In this document: piece after piece, positions 1 to 10,157 of the stretch
Layout of the letters: every line of letters starts with the position of its first letter
Numbering within the stretch: the first letter of the stretch is position 1
Source of the DNA: Theristus sp. LFF4_11
Lineage: Eukaryota; Nematoda; Chromadorea; Monhysterida; Xyalidae
Direction: 5' to 3'
Length of the DNA stretch: 64,000 nt
Assembly (NCBI GenBank): GCA_030248135.1
Contig: JASANC010001151.1
Location: 62,001-126,000 of the forward strand
The notes under the pieces: model-generated
Seen by the model: the letters and a program-made list of their open reading frames with translations, nothing else
The model's database searches: none
What the model was told of the DNA's origin: nothing
Position numbers and translations under genes: made by a program

Positions 1-55
1 TCTGCCTGGCCGTATCCGTCGCACTGACGAGCCGAGGCACCGCAGTGAACGTTTA

Positions 56-236
56 GGCCAATCCATGCACACAAATTTGTAGGGCACGTCACGTCACGTC
101 TTCATTCATGATGCAAAAAACAGCAATCCGGCACGTCCAGATATCTTTAGAACACGTGCTCAGCTCGTTTATATACGAATTCATACTTGACGTCCCGTGA
201 CGTGCCGTATATATACATGTCGTGCATGAATTGGCC
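56..236. repeat. MITE, GGCCAATCCATGCA terminal repeat
   Basis: The left end GGCCAATCCATGCA pairs with TGCATGAATTGGCC at the right end. The interior carries CACGTCACGTC motifs and their reverse complements, so the whole element can fold back. A related copy is at 11162-11340 inside an ethanolamine kinase intron. Confidence 0.65.
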
Positions 237-251
237 TTTTACCCACTTTTA

Positions 252-419
252 AGGCCCGTTTAGCCGTCCGTATTTGCATCCGGCACGGCACGTCACGTCA
301 AACCTCGTTTATGCTGCAAAAAAGAGCAATCCAGCACGTCACGTCTTGTTTTAGAACTCGCGCTCGTTTACGCCCTTGTACGGCGACGTGCGTCAACGTC
401 CGGACGGCTAAACGGGCCT
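252..419. mobile_element. PIF/Harbinger-type MITE with TTA target duplication
   Basis: The termini are perfect inverted repeats: AGGCCCGTTTAGCCGTCCG on the left and its exact reverse complement on the right. TTA flanks both ends (249-251 and 420-422), which is the 3-base target duplication typical of PIF/Harbinger elements. Elements with AGGCNCG ends recur at 5006-6349, 45097-45228 and 52016-52200. No transposase is encoded. Confidence 0.75.
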
Positions 420-496
420 TTACCTTACCTGGCAAAACCGCAAACAGCGAACTTCATGTGATGCTAAGCAAGCGCACAAAGGAAACAGTCGCAGAC

Positions 497-1277
497 CTAT
501 AGAAGGTCATCATGCAGCCCGTGATCGACATGTTCATCGGCACCTGCGCAGACATTCGCCCGATGATAAACTGCTTCTCGTGCGTCTCCGGGTGGAATGC
601 CGAGTCGAACACGCTCTTCGCACGCCACAGCTCCTCCACCGTCAGCTTAGGCGGCATTTTGTCATGTCTGAAACGAAACGACAGAATGACAACGGCAAAT
701 GAATGAAACACGAATCCTCGTGCAGAACAGAACAGACCGCATTCGGTTCCTTAGTCGGTATCATTCATTTCGGTTTTTATGGGTTCTATTTTATTTTTGG
801 AAATACTGAAAAATAAGGCTTTTATTTCCGGAAAACGGACCAGAACCTGAAAAAACCGGCGCCTTCGTATTCTCTTGACATAACTTCAAAAAACCGTTTT
901 TCTCAATTTTTTGTCGGTTACAACACCAGAAAAAGCTGGATTTCACGATTTCAGTGAAAAAAAACTGTTTTATTTTTCTGCCATTTCATTCATTCTTTTC
1001 CTGCCGCTCTGCCCTGGTAGGTAATCATTCTTTGGACAACATACAACAAGCGAAAAGCACAAACATAACAGCGGCCAAGCCAAGCACGCACTCACTGATA
1101 GTCTTCGATGATTTGCCTCGCTTCGTCCAGTTGCGCGTCACTGCACAACAGATTGAGCGGGTTGGTGGTGATGAAAAAGTGTCGAGCACGGCCCCAGAAC
1201 GTCGACTGGTCATATCGCGGGCGCGCGATGTTTGGCCGCTCCGAATTGGGCAGACGCGCCACGATGCGCTCGTCCAT
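497..1277 (-). CDS. SFXN: Sideroflexin, 5' part (mitochondrial serine/amino-acid carrier), partial
   Basis: Sideroflexins are multi-pass inner mitochondrial membrane transporters; human SFXN1 carries serine for one-carbon metabolism. Exon 1 is 1096-1277. It starts with an ATG at 1277 and contains [17 protein letters not shown], the conserved N-terminal signature. Exon 2 is 497-667 and contains [19 protein letters not shown] followed by [20 protein letters not shown], the family hallmark before the first membrane segments. The intron is 668-1095 with donor GTGAGT and acceptor TTTCAG; phase 2 is kept on both sides. Exon 2 ends in AG at a GTCTGC donor. The remaining two thirds, with the transmembrane helices, lie outside the window. 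The family assignment is very secure; which paralogue it is cannot be decided. Confidence 0.94.
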
Positions 1278-1435
1278 TGCTGCTGAAGCGGAACTGGAAA
1301 CTCGCACCACTTGCTGTTTTGCTGAACACCGGCTGATCGGTTGGTCGTTGGTGTCGTGTGTGTAGTGATTGTGGTTTCTGCAAATAAACTCAAAAATACA
1401 CTACAGTTCAACTCAATAAACATAACCAACTAGCT

Positions 1436-1556
1436 TATTATTGGTTGGTGATCGTGATGCATGCTTCGGCGCGAACGGAACTCTTGCCTCTCCACAGCAA
1501 TGCCTGCACAGAATGCATGCCTCACGTGATAACCAACCAATCAGCTGGTTGGATAT
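1436..1556. repeat. MITE family A (AATCAGCTGATTGG type), diverged copy
   Basis: The left part ATTGGTTGGTGATCGTGATG pairs with the right part, which contains ATAACCAACCAATCAGC. GCATGC motifs lie near both arms. It resembles the better-kept element at 37735-37866 and partial copies near 56600 and 61790. Confidence 0.6.
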
Positions 1557-2698
1557 GTTATTGAGTTTACAATTTACAATTTACAAGTCCAATTCTAACA
1601 AAATAAGAAAAACGTCCACAGAAAGACCACAGTAGGGTTGTTAAAAAAAACAAAAATCGTCATTTTTGTTTAAAAAAAAAATTTTTTTTTTTTAAATTTC
1701 AAAAATCAAAGTTGTGCTAAATCAATCAGGGAGTCCGAAGAACCACATATGATATGCAAGCGCCTCCCGAATGACTCCCGTATGGCGGAACTTTGCAGAT
1801 TTTGTTTTGGTGACCTCAATTACCCCTTTTCCAAACCGTCACCATGCCTCTTCTTGTGTTTTGACCTCCAAAACGTCACTAATTGTCCCCAGCTAAGCTA
1901 ATGCTAAAGTGAAGACAAACATACCGCCTTGAAATTCGATCAATTCTTCTGATGGTGTCGCGACGACACGACACGAAGCAGCAACCAGACAACGTAGCGC
2001 TTGCAAACGGAGCAGCGAGCACAATCGGACGCTCTGCGAGTTAAATTTTCTTTGATTATACCTCGTAAAACCTTTAGCAGTCGATTTTGGGCCGTTTTAC
2101 CGACTGATTTTAGGCTACGACAACATCTGCGATGAAGTTTTTGAGCGTCCCAAAGCTTGGCCTACCATTTCCGATGCAGATAAGGTGACGATTCGCTTCG
2201 CAGAGCGTCCGATTGTGCTCGCTGCTCCGTTTGCAAGCGCTACGTTTGCAACGAGTTCGTTGCTCTCTGAATTGAATTGATGATGCCACCATGCAGTGCC
2301 AAAAAATCCAAGCAGATCCTCAGTTTGTGGTGACTGACAAGTGACAAACCACTACCATACTGGACCGCCATTGGACACTGAATGATAAAAAAACAATCGT
2401 CTTCGTTCCACGTCCACGTCCAGTCCACCACGGATCGCTGCTGACAAGCAAACATAAACTCAAAAAGCTGACTGTAGCGTGAGTGAGCCTGTCGTCGTCG
2501 TTTCGTTTCATTCACTGCTTTGATTTTTGTCACCGAAATTCAAATTCAACTCGCGAAATCGAAATCAAACTCAAAAACTGAACAAAAAGTGCAAAACAAA
2601 CGCCCTTTCTTTCTTTTTCATTTTGATTAGCATTTGTCTGCTTCCTCGGTAATAATTTACCGTTGGCGGACATTTAATTTGCGACATGAATACCAACC

Positions 2699-4021
2699 CG
2701 CGGATTTGGGGAGATTTGGGGACAGGACAAATCCGTCCCCCTCCAAAAAAAGTTATGTTTTTGTTAAATCAACAAATAAATAAATAAATAAAGGCGCAAT
2801 AAAGCAAAGCAAAGCTAAATGTCAAAACTATACTTCAAGGATTACGGTAGCTCTCCAACGGGTCTCGACACGATTTTTTTAAAAGTCCCTGATTGCCAGC
2901 AAAAGCTACTCTATTGGTGGACACCGTTCATATGATTGCAACAAACAGTCTTCTGTTTGAAGTTCGGGCACACGGGTTACGGTAGCGGTAGTTTTGGGTC
3001 TTGACTCGAAGTTGCTGAAAACTACTTTGTTTCTTGTGAATAACAGTTGAAACCAATTAGAAACACGCAGCGTTTTCACAGAATGTCAAAACTTGAGTTC
3101 AAAGAATACGGTAACTCTGCTGTGTAGGTCTTGACGCGATTTTTTAAAACTGCCTTTTATTGCCAAGAACAGTTACTAAATTTATGAACACCGTTCACAT
3201 GATTGCAAGAAACAACTGTTATTTACAAGAAACAAAGTAGTTTTCAGCAACTTCGTGTCAAGACCGAACTACAGCTACCGTAACCCGTGGGACCTTACTT
3301 CAGACAGAAGACTGTTTGTTGCAATCATATGAACGGTGTCCACCAATAGAGTAGCTTTTGCTGGCAATCAGGGACGTTTTTAAAAAATCGTGTCGAGACC
3401 CGTTGGAGAGCTACCGTAATCCTTGAAGTATAGTTTTGACATTTACCGTATTACCCCCAATAAACCCCCATGGGGGATTAATACGTCAGCGACTTTTAGG
3501 GGTGGGGGTTTATTGGTGGGGGGGGGATTATTGGTGGGGGGGTTTATTATACAAAAATTTCTAGGGGTGGGGTTTTGTTGAAAAATGGCAAAAATACCTT
3601 GCATGGCAGGCAAGAAAGTTGCAGAAACTTCTACTTTTCACAGAGATTTCCTTTTGTAACAGCCTTTTATAATGAAATTACCATTAACTCATCCATTTGG
3701 GGCCTTTGGTAGCACAATTTCACCAATGTCACTGCATTCAGCCACTGAATTCGCTGGGTATGTGTTTAAAACAGGTTTCCAATTAACCCCCATGGGGGAT
3801 TATTTGTGGGGGGGGGGGATTATTTGGAAACTGGTCGGGGGGGTGGGGGTTTATTGGTGGGGGGGGGATTAATGGTGGGGGGGTTTAATGGGGGTAATAC
3901 GGTAGCTTTGCTTTGCTTTATTGCGCCTTTATTTATTTATTTATTTGTTGATTTAACAAAAACATAATTTTTTTTGGAGGGGGACGGATTTGTCCTGTCC
4001 CCAAATCTCCCCAAATCCGCG
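2699..4021. mobile_element. Foldback element, about 1.3 kb
   Basis: The left arm from 2699 begins CGCGGATTTGGGGAGATTTG and runs through an (AAATA)-like run near 2775. It is mirrored by the right arm ending at 4021. An inner pair, about 2821-3160 against 3190-3444, continues the same palindrome. The right arm is interrupted by a separate insertion at 3446-3902. There is no coding capacity. Confidence 0.8.
3446..3902. mobile_element. MITE inserted at TA inside the foldback element
   Basis: The element begins CCGTATTACCCCC and ends GGGGGTAATACGG. It is flanked by TA at 3444-3445 and 3903-3904. The opposite arm of the surrounding palindrome carries the same sequence uninterrupted with a single TA at 2816-2817, so the pre-insertion site is preserved. 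The interior is C/G-run rich (CCCCCATGGGGG) and has no convincing gene. Confidence 0.85.
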
Positions 4022-4200
4022 TGCCTCCGTGTTCCGTGGTTTTGTTAAAGGTGCGCAGCGTGTTGTGTGCATATAAAATATGGGTCACTTTAGCTGCACG
4101 CAGCCTCCGTGTTGCCTCCGTGGTTTTGTTAAGCGTGCAGCCTCCGTGTTCCGTGTTGCCTCCGTGGTTTTGTTAAAGGCCTTTATGAGGGTTAATAATG
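4022..4200. repeat. Short imperfect repeats of GCCTCCGTGTTCCGTGG
   Basis: Several copies of GCCTCCGTGTTCCGTGG and TTTTGTTAA alternate immediately right of the foldback element. They look like degenerate tandem duplications. Confidence 0.5.
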
Positions 4201-5554
4201 GGTCAGTTGTAAAATTTGACTGCAGATATGGATTCGGGAACTCCTAGGAAGTGGTTTTAAAAATTGTTTTCAAACTTATTGCTTGAAAACCCCCCTAGAG
4301 AATTAAAAATTAAAATTAAAAGTTGTTTCTAAACTGAGTTTTTCACTTGTAAAACAAAAACACATGAAAAAAGCAAAAAATTAACATTTTACCCATTTTT
4401 TGGGTGAGCAAGTGGTCAGTTGCAAAATATAAAAAACTGATTCAAGTTCAGCGGTTGTAAAGCAATTAGAAAATATTTTTTAAATAAAAATCCACATTCA
4501 AAATTAGAAATTAAAACAAAAAAAAACACTGGACTGGAAACGCAAAAAAATGTGTTTTTGCCTAGGGTTGAAAAGGTAAAAATACCGGTTTTTTACCGGT
4601 AAAAACGCGTTTTATTACGCGTTTTTTACGGAGGCTAAAAATGGGGTCCTGAAAAAAACGGGAAAACAACCAGGTGTTTTTCCCGTTTTTTTTCGTTTTT
4701 TTCCCGGTTTTTTTAAATTTTTGACGTGAAATTTTTTCATTGTGTTTCCTTTGTTTTGGTCATAGTTTTGCACTTAATGGTACCAACATCAAGTGTACCC
4801 GACCCCGACCTAGAGATGTAAGGGTCAAAAAAAAAATTTTTTTTTTAATTTTTTTTTTTAAAGCAAAAAAAAATGAGCATTTTTTTTTATTTTTTTTATT
4901 AAAAATTTTTGAAATTTTTTCTTTAATGTGCCCTGAAAATGCCGTTTTTGGCATAATTTTTCGAAAGTTCAACAAAAATTTTCTTTGACTTTACCTTGTC
5001 ACTTAAGGCGCGTTTAGCAATTAGTTTTTCTTACGTACGCACGGAACGCACGTCGTTCTAAATGCGGGGCGCAAAACAGTCGTTTCGTTTACGCCACACG
5101 ACAAAACTGAAAACTGCGCACCGCATTTAGAACGACTGAAGTGTCGTGCATACATACGGAAAACTAATTCGCGTGGGCAAAAAGTTGTGTGGTATGTCCG
5201 AACGTGCGGACGGACAAGCTTGCGTACGGGAATTAGAAAACGTGTAGCATCCGTCATACGACTGTCGTTCTAAATGCCGTGACCAAAAATAGTCCGTTCT
5301 GTTGCGGACAAAAATGCAAATGTCTGCCCTAGCAAATTTGAAAACGGGAATTGACAAATTTTATTTTTTAGTGGTCATCTCCCTTGCATTCCCTCCCCTT
5401 CCCCTACCCTCTTCCCCATTTTGCATTCAGTTTGTCGTCGCATTTTTATCACATGTGTTCTCAAGAAGCGCATGTAAAAATCTAAATTCTTTCAGTTTTG
5501 GTATTAATATATACAAACTGAATTTGAACAAATTTTGATTTGGATCTTTCAAAA

Positions 5555-5690
5555 ATGGAAAATGCTGACCCAAAATCTCCGCCGACGCCGATCAGTTCGC
5601 TCGACGAAGCGCAGGTGACAGAGAAGCTGATCGAAGCTGTTTTGCTTTTTTGGAGCCAGCAGCCCCCTTCTCCGAAACCAGCAAGCAAAC
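5555..5690 (+). other. Exon-like open frame inside a transposon, unknown function
   Basis: An ATG at 5555 opens a frame beginning MENADPKSPPTPISS and continuing with EAQVTEKLIEAVLLFWSQQ before it runs into the CAAA microsatellite. The composition (acidic and proline-rich, then an amphipathic helix) looks like real protein rather than repeat translation. A pyrimidine-rich stretch ending in CAG lies upstream at about 5375-5430. I do not recognise the protein. It could be a captured gene fragment, an exon of an unknown gene, or chance. Confidence 0.25.
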
Positions 5691-5836
5691 AAACAAACAA
5701 ACAAACAAACAAACAAACAAACAAACAAACAAACAAACAAACAAACAAACAAACAAACAAACAAACAAACAAACGAACAAACGAACAAACGAACAAACGA
5801 ACAAACGAACAAACGAACAAACGAACAAACAAACAA
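5686..5836. repeat. (CAAA)n microsatellite with ACGAACAA variants
   Basis: About 150 bases of near-perfect ACAA repeats; the right third alternates ACAA and ACGA. All long open frames here (KQTN on plus, LFVC on minus) are products of the repeat. Confidence 0.95.
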
Positions 5837-7426
5837 CGAAAAACAACAGTTTCCAGTAGATTTCAGTTTTCTTTCTTTTCAAAACAGGCAAGTAGACCCA
5901 CCAAATAAAACTGAGCATTTTTTCCCGTTGCCCCAACATCTAAAATACCTTGATTTTCAACTTAAAATTAACAGACACTGGAAAATATGAACTTTTCCGC
6001 ACATCCGTCGAACGACTTTTTGCTGCCAGCAGCAAAAAGTCGTCGGACAGTCGTGCGCAAGAAATTCTAATTCGCGTGCGCATTTGTCTTTTTACGCACG
6101 GACAAACAGTCGTTCTAAATCCCGTGCGCAAAACAGTCGTGTCGGATAGACGTAAGTCACACGCACGAAATTCTAATTCGCGTGGGCACAAGTTTTTTTG
6201 CGTGCGCACGGACAACGTTCTAAATCATGTGCGCAAAACAGTCGTTACGTGCGAACGACAGTCATGCGTACGAAATTCTAATTCGCGTAGCCATTTTTTA
6301 AGTTCTGTCTCCGTGCGTACGCACGAAAATCTAATTGCTAAACGCGCCTTTAGTCTTCAACGCTGCAGGTGGTATTCTGGATTGATTTATCGACTGTTTT
6401 CAGCCTTGGTGAGTGATGATCGACTCGCGCATTGAAGTACTTGAGCGTCGCAAAGGCTAGTTCAACAAATTCCGATGTCGCTAAGGTGAGATAGAAGCAG
6501 AGAACTCACATTTACGCATCGTTTTTCAGGATCTCGAAAGGTGGAAATTGCACTGTCTGCCACTGCAAGCGTAACTTCGTTGGTTGCTCGTTGCTGTTTC
6601 GCCTCGTGTCGTCAGCATGATCACACCGGTTTGTTGTGGAACTTGTTTCCATGTTATTTGAGGTGAATTGAGAGGCAAAACACGAGACGTGATGTCGTCG
6701 GTGGGAAAATTGGGTCGCCGAAACCAAGTCTGAAATTTTCACCCTCCTCCCATATGAGTGGGGGTCATATGGTAAGTCGGTGGCTCCTCAGATAGTGATA
6801 TTCGGACTCCCTGAAAAATTCTGAACAACTTTCATTTAAAAAAAAAATTAAAATTTTTTTTTTTTAAGAAAAAAATAGAAAATTTTTTTTTCTTGACATC
6901 TCTACCCCGACCCGACGAAAACAAGAATCTGCGGGCAACACAGAAAAGCACTATTTTGTTTTCTTGTTTTTCGTGTGCTTGTGTATACGCTGAGTCCTGA
7001 GTGAAAAATTCGGATTTCCTTTTGTATCCTAACTGGGTGATGACTTTGGCTTTTGCCTTTCTTTCGTCATGGGAGCGGACCACCAAGCCAAACACCCTTT
7101 CCCTATCGAATTGGCCGTGAACGCCAGAACTGTGATTGAGCTTGTGACCAGATTTCCGGTTGTGATTGTGACCATACCAAAGAATAAACATACATATGCC
7201 TTGGTCAATTGTTCGAAGCTGTATTTTATTGAATTTGTGTGAATACCCGGGCAGTCATCTGCCCATTCGTTTGCATCGACTTTTTGCTTGCTTTCATTCA
7301 TGCATTCACCAATTTCATCAATAATCTTGTGTTTCTTTAGGTTTTTTTTGTGACATCAATTGTGTTTGTTTTGCATAATGGAAGTTTTGTGAATGTGTTG
7401 ATGTGAACTGGCCGTGAGGCTTACAA

Positions 7427-7461
7427 ATAAACTTGATTGATTGATTGATTGATTGATTGAA
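7427..7461. repeat. (TTGA)n tail after AATAAAC
   Basis: GCTTACAAATAAACTTGA is followed by repeated TTGA. This looks like the 3' tail of a SINE or LINE fragment, but no upstream body was identified with confidence. Confidence 0.4.
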
Positions 7462-8268
7462 TTTCATGTTCAAAAGCCTGTCAGAATCATGGTTTCTGTT
7501 ACATTGGCAAAAAACACACTTGTGGGTTGTGTTTTGTCACGAAAGACTAACTTCAACAACTCGTAACTTGTTGTACGAGTCTTCGTACCATTTGTTTTCA
7601 ACAATTCTCACCAAATAATACTCCGTTTTTCCCGTTTTTTACCGGTAAAAATACCGTTTTTTACCGCGATTTGAAAAATACCGGTTTTTTTTCAACCCTA
7701 TTTTTGCCCAATTTTTGGGCAGAAAAATGCCCGGGGCAAAAATCTATTACCGACTGATTTTAGGCTTCAACAACTTCTGCGATGAAGTTTTTGAGGGTCG
7801 CAAAGCTTGGCTTGACCATTTCCGATGCAGATAAGGAAGGTGACAAGACAATTCGCCTCGCAGTCTGAATTCTGAGCGTCCGACGAGCTGCTCGGTTTGC
7901 AAGCGCTACGTTGTCTGTTTCGTGTCGTGTCGTCGCGATATCATCAGAAATGATCACATTTCAAGCCGGTATGTTTTTGTTTTCACTTCAGCTGGGGACA
8001 ATTAGTGACGTTTTTGGTGTCAAAACACAAGAAGAGGCATGGTAACGGGTTGGAAAAGAAAAGGGGTAAATGAAGTCACCAAAACAAAATCATGAAAGTT
8101 CCGTCATACGGGAGTCATTCGGGAGGCGCTTGCATATCATATGTGGTTCTTCAAACTCCCTGATTGATTTAGAACAACTTTGATTTTTGAAATAAAAAAA
8201 ACAAAAATGACGATTTCTGGTTTTTTTAACAACCCTATTTCAGAACCGCATTGCGCGCACGTTGCAGA

Positions 8269-9482
8269 ATGAGAGACGCATTTTCACGGGAGCGCCTTCG
8301 CTGTGGGCGTCTGCTGCTGCGTTGTTTGGTTGACTCGCCATTACCTCAGCGTCCGTTCAGGAAGCAAATTCGATGTCGTGCATTTGCAAGCACTGAGAAT
8401 GCAGAATCAAAACAACAGCAGCAGCAGCCACCATTTCGGGTTGACAAACTGCAAGGCGCCCACGACGGCGTTGTTGTGTTCCGTCTCAATCAGCCGTCAA
8501 CGCGAAATGCAATCAGTCGCGCGATGTTGCGCGCGATGAAAGACGCCGTCGCAAGCGCAAAGTGAGCGCGCAACGAGTTCTGCTGTGCTCGGTGAATGTG
8601 TTGCTGGTTGATTTTGTGTTTTTCTGCCGCCACACAGGCACGATCCAACCAGTCGTGTTGTGCTGCTAAAGAGCGACGTGCGTGGCGCGTTCTGTGCGGG
8701 TGCCGACTTGAAGGAGCGCGCGCAAATGTCACCCGACGAAGTGCCACGCTTTGTCGACGGTGCGCGTTCGTTGATGAACGAGCTCGAGGCGTTGCCGCAG
8801 CCGGTGCTTGCGGCCATCGATGGGTTTGCACTCGGCGGCGGTCTGGAAATGGCCATGGCCGCTGATCTACGTCTGGCCGCCACCGATGCACGCGTTGGGC
8901 TGACCGAAACGAAGTTGGCCATCATTCCTGGTGCTGGTGGCACGCAGCGATTGCCGCGATTGGTTTGTTTTTGCCATTAAACTGTGCTCAACATTGATGT
9001 TTTTGTGGTCCTTGTTTATAATTTGACTGTTTGCACAAAGCACACCGTCAAACTCTGTGTGCAGGTTGGCGTCAGTGCAGCGAAGGAGCTGATATTCACG
9101 GGACGAATAATCAATGGCGAACAAGCACATCGAATCGGACTGGTGGATCGAGTGGTGGAGCAGAACGACGCCGGTGATGCTGCTTACAAGCAGGCGCTGA
9201 AGTTGGCGCTGGAAATGCTGCAGGTGCAGATCACATTGACAATGTTCAATCGGACAGAAACAGTGCCGCTGTGAGTTTCTCTCTCTATTGCTTCAATTTC
9301 AGTGTGGACCAGTTGCGTTGCGAATGGCGAAACTGGCCATTAATCGTGGCATCCAGTGCGATTTGACAACGGCCATGGAGATTGAGAAACTCTGCTACGC
9401 GCAAGTCATTCCGACCAACGACCGCTTGGAAGCACTGAGTGCATTTAGACAAAAGCGGCCGCCGAAATTTACGGGTCAATGA
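8269..9482 (+). CDS. AUH: Methylglutaconyl-CoA hydratase / AU-RNA-binding enoyl-CoA hydratase
   Basis: AUH hydrates 3-methylglutaconyl-CoA in mitochondrial leucine breakdown, and the human protein also binds AU-rich RNA. Exons are 8269-8561, 8638-8962, 9065-9223 and 9303-9482, giving 318 residues against 339 in human. The N-terminus is arginine-rich like a mitochondrial presequence, followed by a short glutamine run. The crotonase motifs are complete: [13 protein letters not shown] (oxyanion hole), [15 protein letters not shown] with Glu168, and [20 protein letters not shown] with Glu188, the two catalytic acids. The C-terminus [18 protein letters not shown] is AUH-type. The last intron uses CAG-GTGCAG; a better-looking donor at 9270 would break the frame. 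A stop at 9480-9482 is followed by AATAAA at 9574-9579. Confidence 0.95.
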
Positions 9483-9573
9483 AGCTGTTGAATATTTCAG
9501 TTCAAAAACATTTCAGTTGTTTTTTGAAGACTTTTGAAACAAAATATAAGCAGATTTGGTCACTTGAATAGCA

Positions 9574-9579
9574 AATAAA
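9574..9579 (+). promoter_or_regulatory. Poly(A) signal AATAAA for AUH
   Basis: A canonical AATAAA lies 92 bases after the AUH stop codon, within a T/A-rich 3' region. Confidence 0.6.
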
Positions 9580-9599
9580 GGATGCTTGATTCGGATTAA

Positions 9600-10157
9600 C
9601 GGTCAATGTTTTTTTAGTTTCAGTCGGCTGATTCGGTTGTAGCTTGTCAGTTTAACAACTTTTGGTCAATTCTCATGTGTGCGCTGCGCATGTTTGTGAC
9701 TGTAGGACATTGCTGCTTCATGCACAACCGGCTGCACTCAGTTCAGTTCAGAGTAAACGTTATCTTGAATTAATTTTCACATCCCGTCCCGGATGATTTT
9801 TTTGCACAGACAGTAAGTCATTGCCATTGGCAGAATTCCATTTCCCGTGGGTGATTCAATTTCGTTTTGTTTATTTATTATGAACTTGAAATGCTCAAAT
9901 GTTTTTTTTCGTTACGAAAGTGTAAAAAGGAAACCGAATCGACCATGTTGTTCATGATTATGGTGTGGTGTGGTGGTCCATGATAAATTAAAATTTTCAA
10001 ATCACTTTCGGGACTTGTTTTCTTCATCCCTTGCTTCTGTGTTTTTCACACGGCTTGGCTTTTGTGCTCTGCTATTGCGTATTAGAAAATTGAATTGATT
10101 TCTTTGCCGGAAAGTTTTTCGTAGCGTTTTGCAAGCGTCTGTTATGTTTTGATTTCA
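9600..10157. other. Intergenic, AUH to ethanolamine kinase
   Basis: The two genes are in the same orientation about 0.7 kb apart. I see no coding exon, tandem repeat or MITE here. It should contain the ethanolamine kinase promoter, but no specific motif stands out. Confidence 0.5.

Larger units (their letters stand above)
1..496. other. Sideroflexin intron sequence holding two MITEs
   Basis: This stretch lies downstream of the second sideroflexin exon on the minus strand. No further sideroflexin exon is visible in it. It is made largely of two short inverted-repeat elements (about 56-236 and 252-419) rich in CACGTCACGTC motifs. The rest of the gene must lie left of the window. Confidence 0.6.
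5006..6349. mobile_element. PIF/Harbinger-type element with 1.3 kb body
   Basis: The ends AGGCGCGTTTAGCAATTAG and CTAATTGCTAAACGCGCCT are exact inverted repeats. TTA flanks both sides (5003-5005 and 6350-6352). Each arm carries repeated CGTTCTAAATNCCGTGCGCA units in opposite orientation. A central stretch (about 5300-5980) does not look like terminal repeat; it contains an exon-like open frame and a (CAAA)n microsatellite. A 185-base relative is at 52016-52200. Confidence 0.75.
4813..6902. mobile_element. Nested element with GAGATGT ends and TA flanks
   Basis: GAGATGTAAG at 4813 and TTGACATCTC ending at 6902 are inverted and flanked by TA. The right portion, about 6400-6840, is a diverged relative of the outer block arms, sharing GAGCGTCGCAAAG-like and GGACTCCCTGA-like stretches. 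It encloses the 5006-6349 element. Confidence 0.45.
4565..7698. mobile_element. Nested inverted-terminal element (GGGTTGAAAA ends)
   Basis: GGGTTGAAAA at 4565 and TTTTTTTTCAACCC ending at 7698 are inverted and both flanked by TA. The subterminal sequence on each side is rich in ACCGGTTTTTTACCGGTAAA and its complement. Other elements are contained within it (4813-6902 and 5006-6349). No transposase was recognised. Confidence 0.5.
1635..8235. mobile_element. Composite nested block bounded by long inverted arms
   Basis: The left arm (about 1635-2290) and the right arm (about 7747-8235) are reverse complements over several hundred bases, allowing for indels. The outer ends read TA-GGGTTGTTAAAAAA and TTTTTTAACAACCC-TA, consistent with a TA target duplication. 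Between the arms sit further inverted-repeat units at 2699-4021, 3446-3902, 4565-7698, 4813-6902 and 5006-6349. No intact transposase was recognised. Whether the two arms are one element or two opposed copies cannot be settled from the sequence alone. Confidence 0.6.

Noticed and set aside
3672..3872. Glycine/tryptophan-rich frame
   Set aside because: It is produced by G-runs inside the 3446-3902 MITE.
5482..5939. Cysteine/phenylalanine-rich (LFVC)n and (KQTN)n frames
   Set aside because: They are translations of the CAAA microsatellite in all frames.
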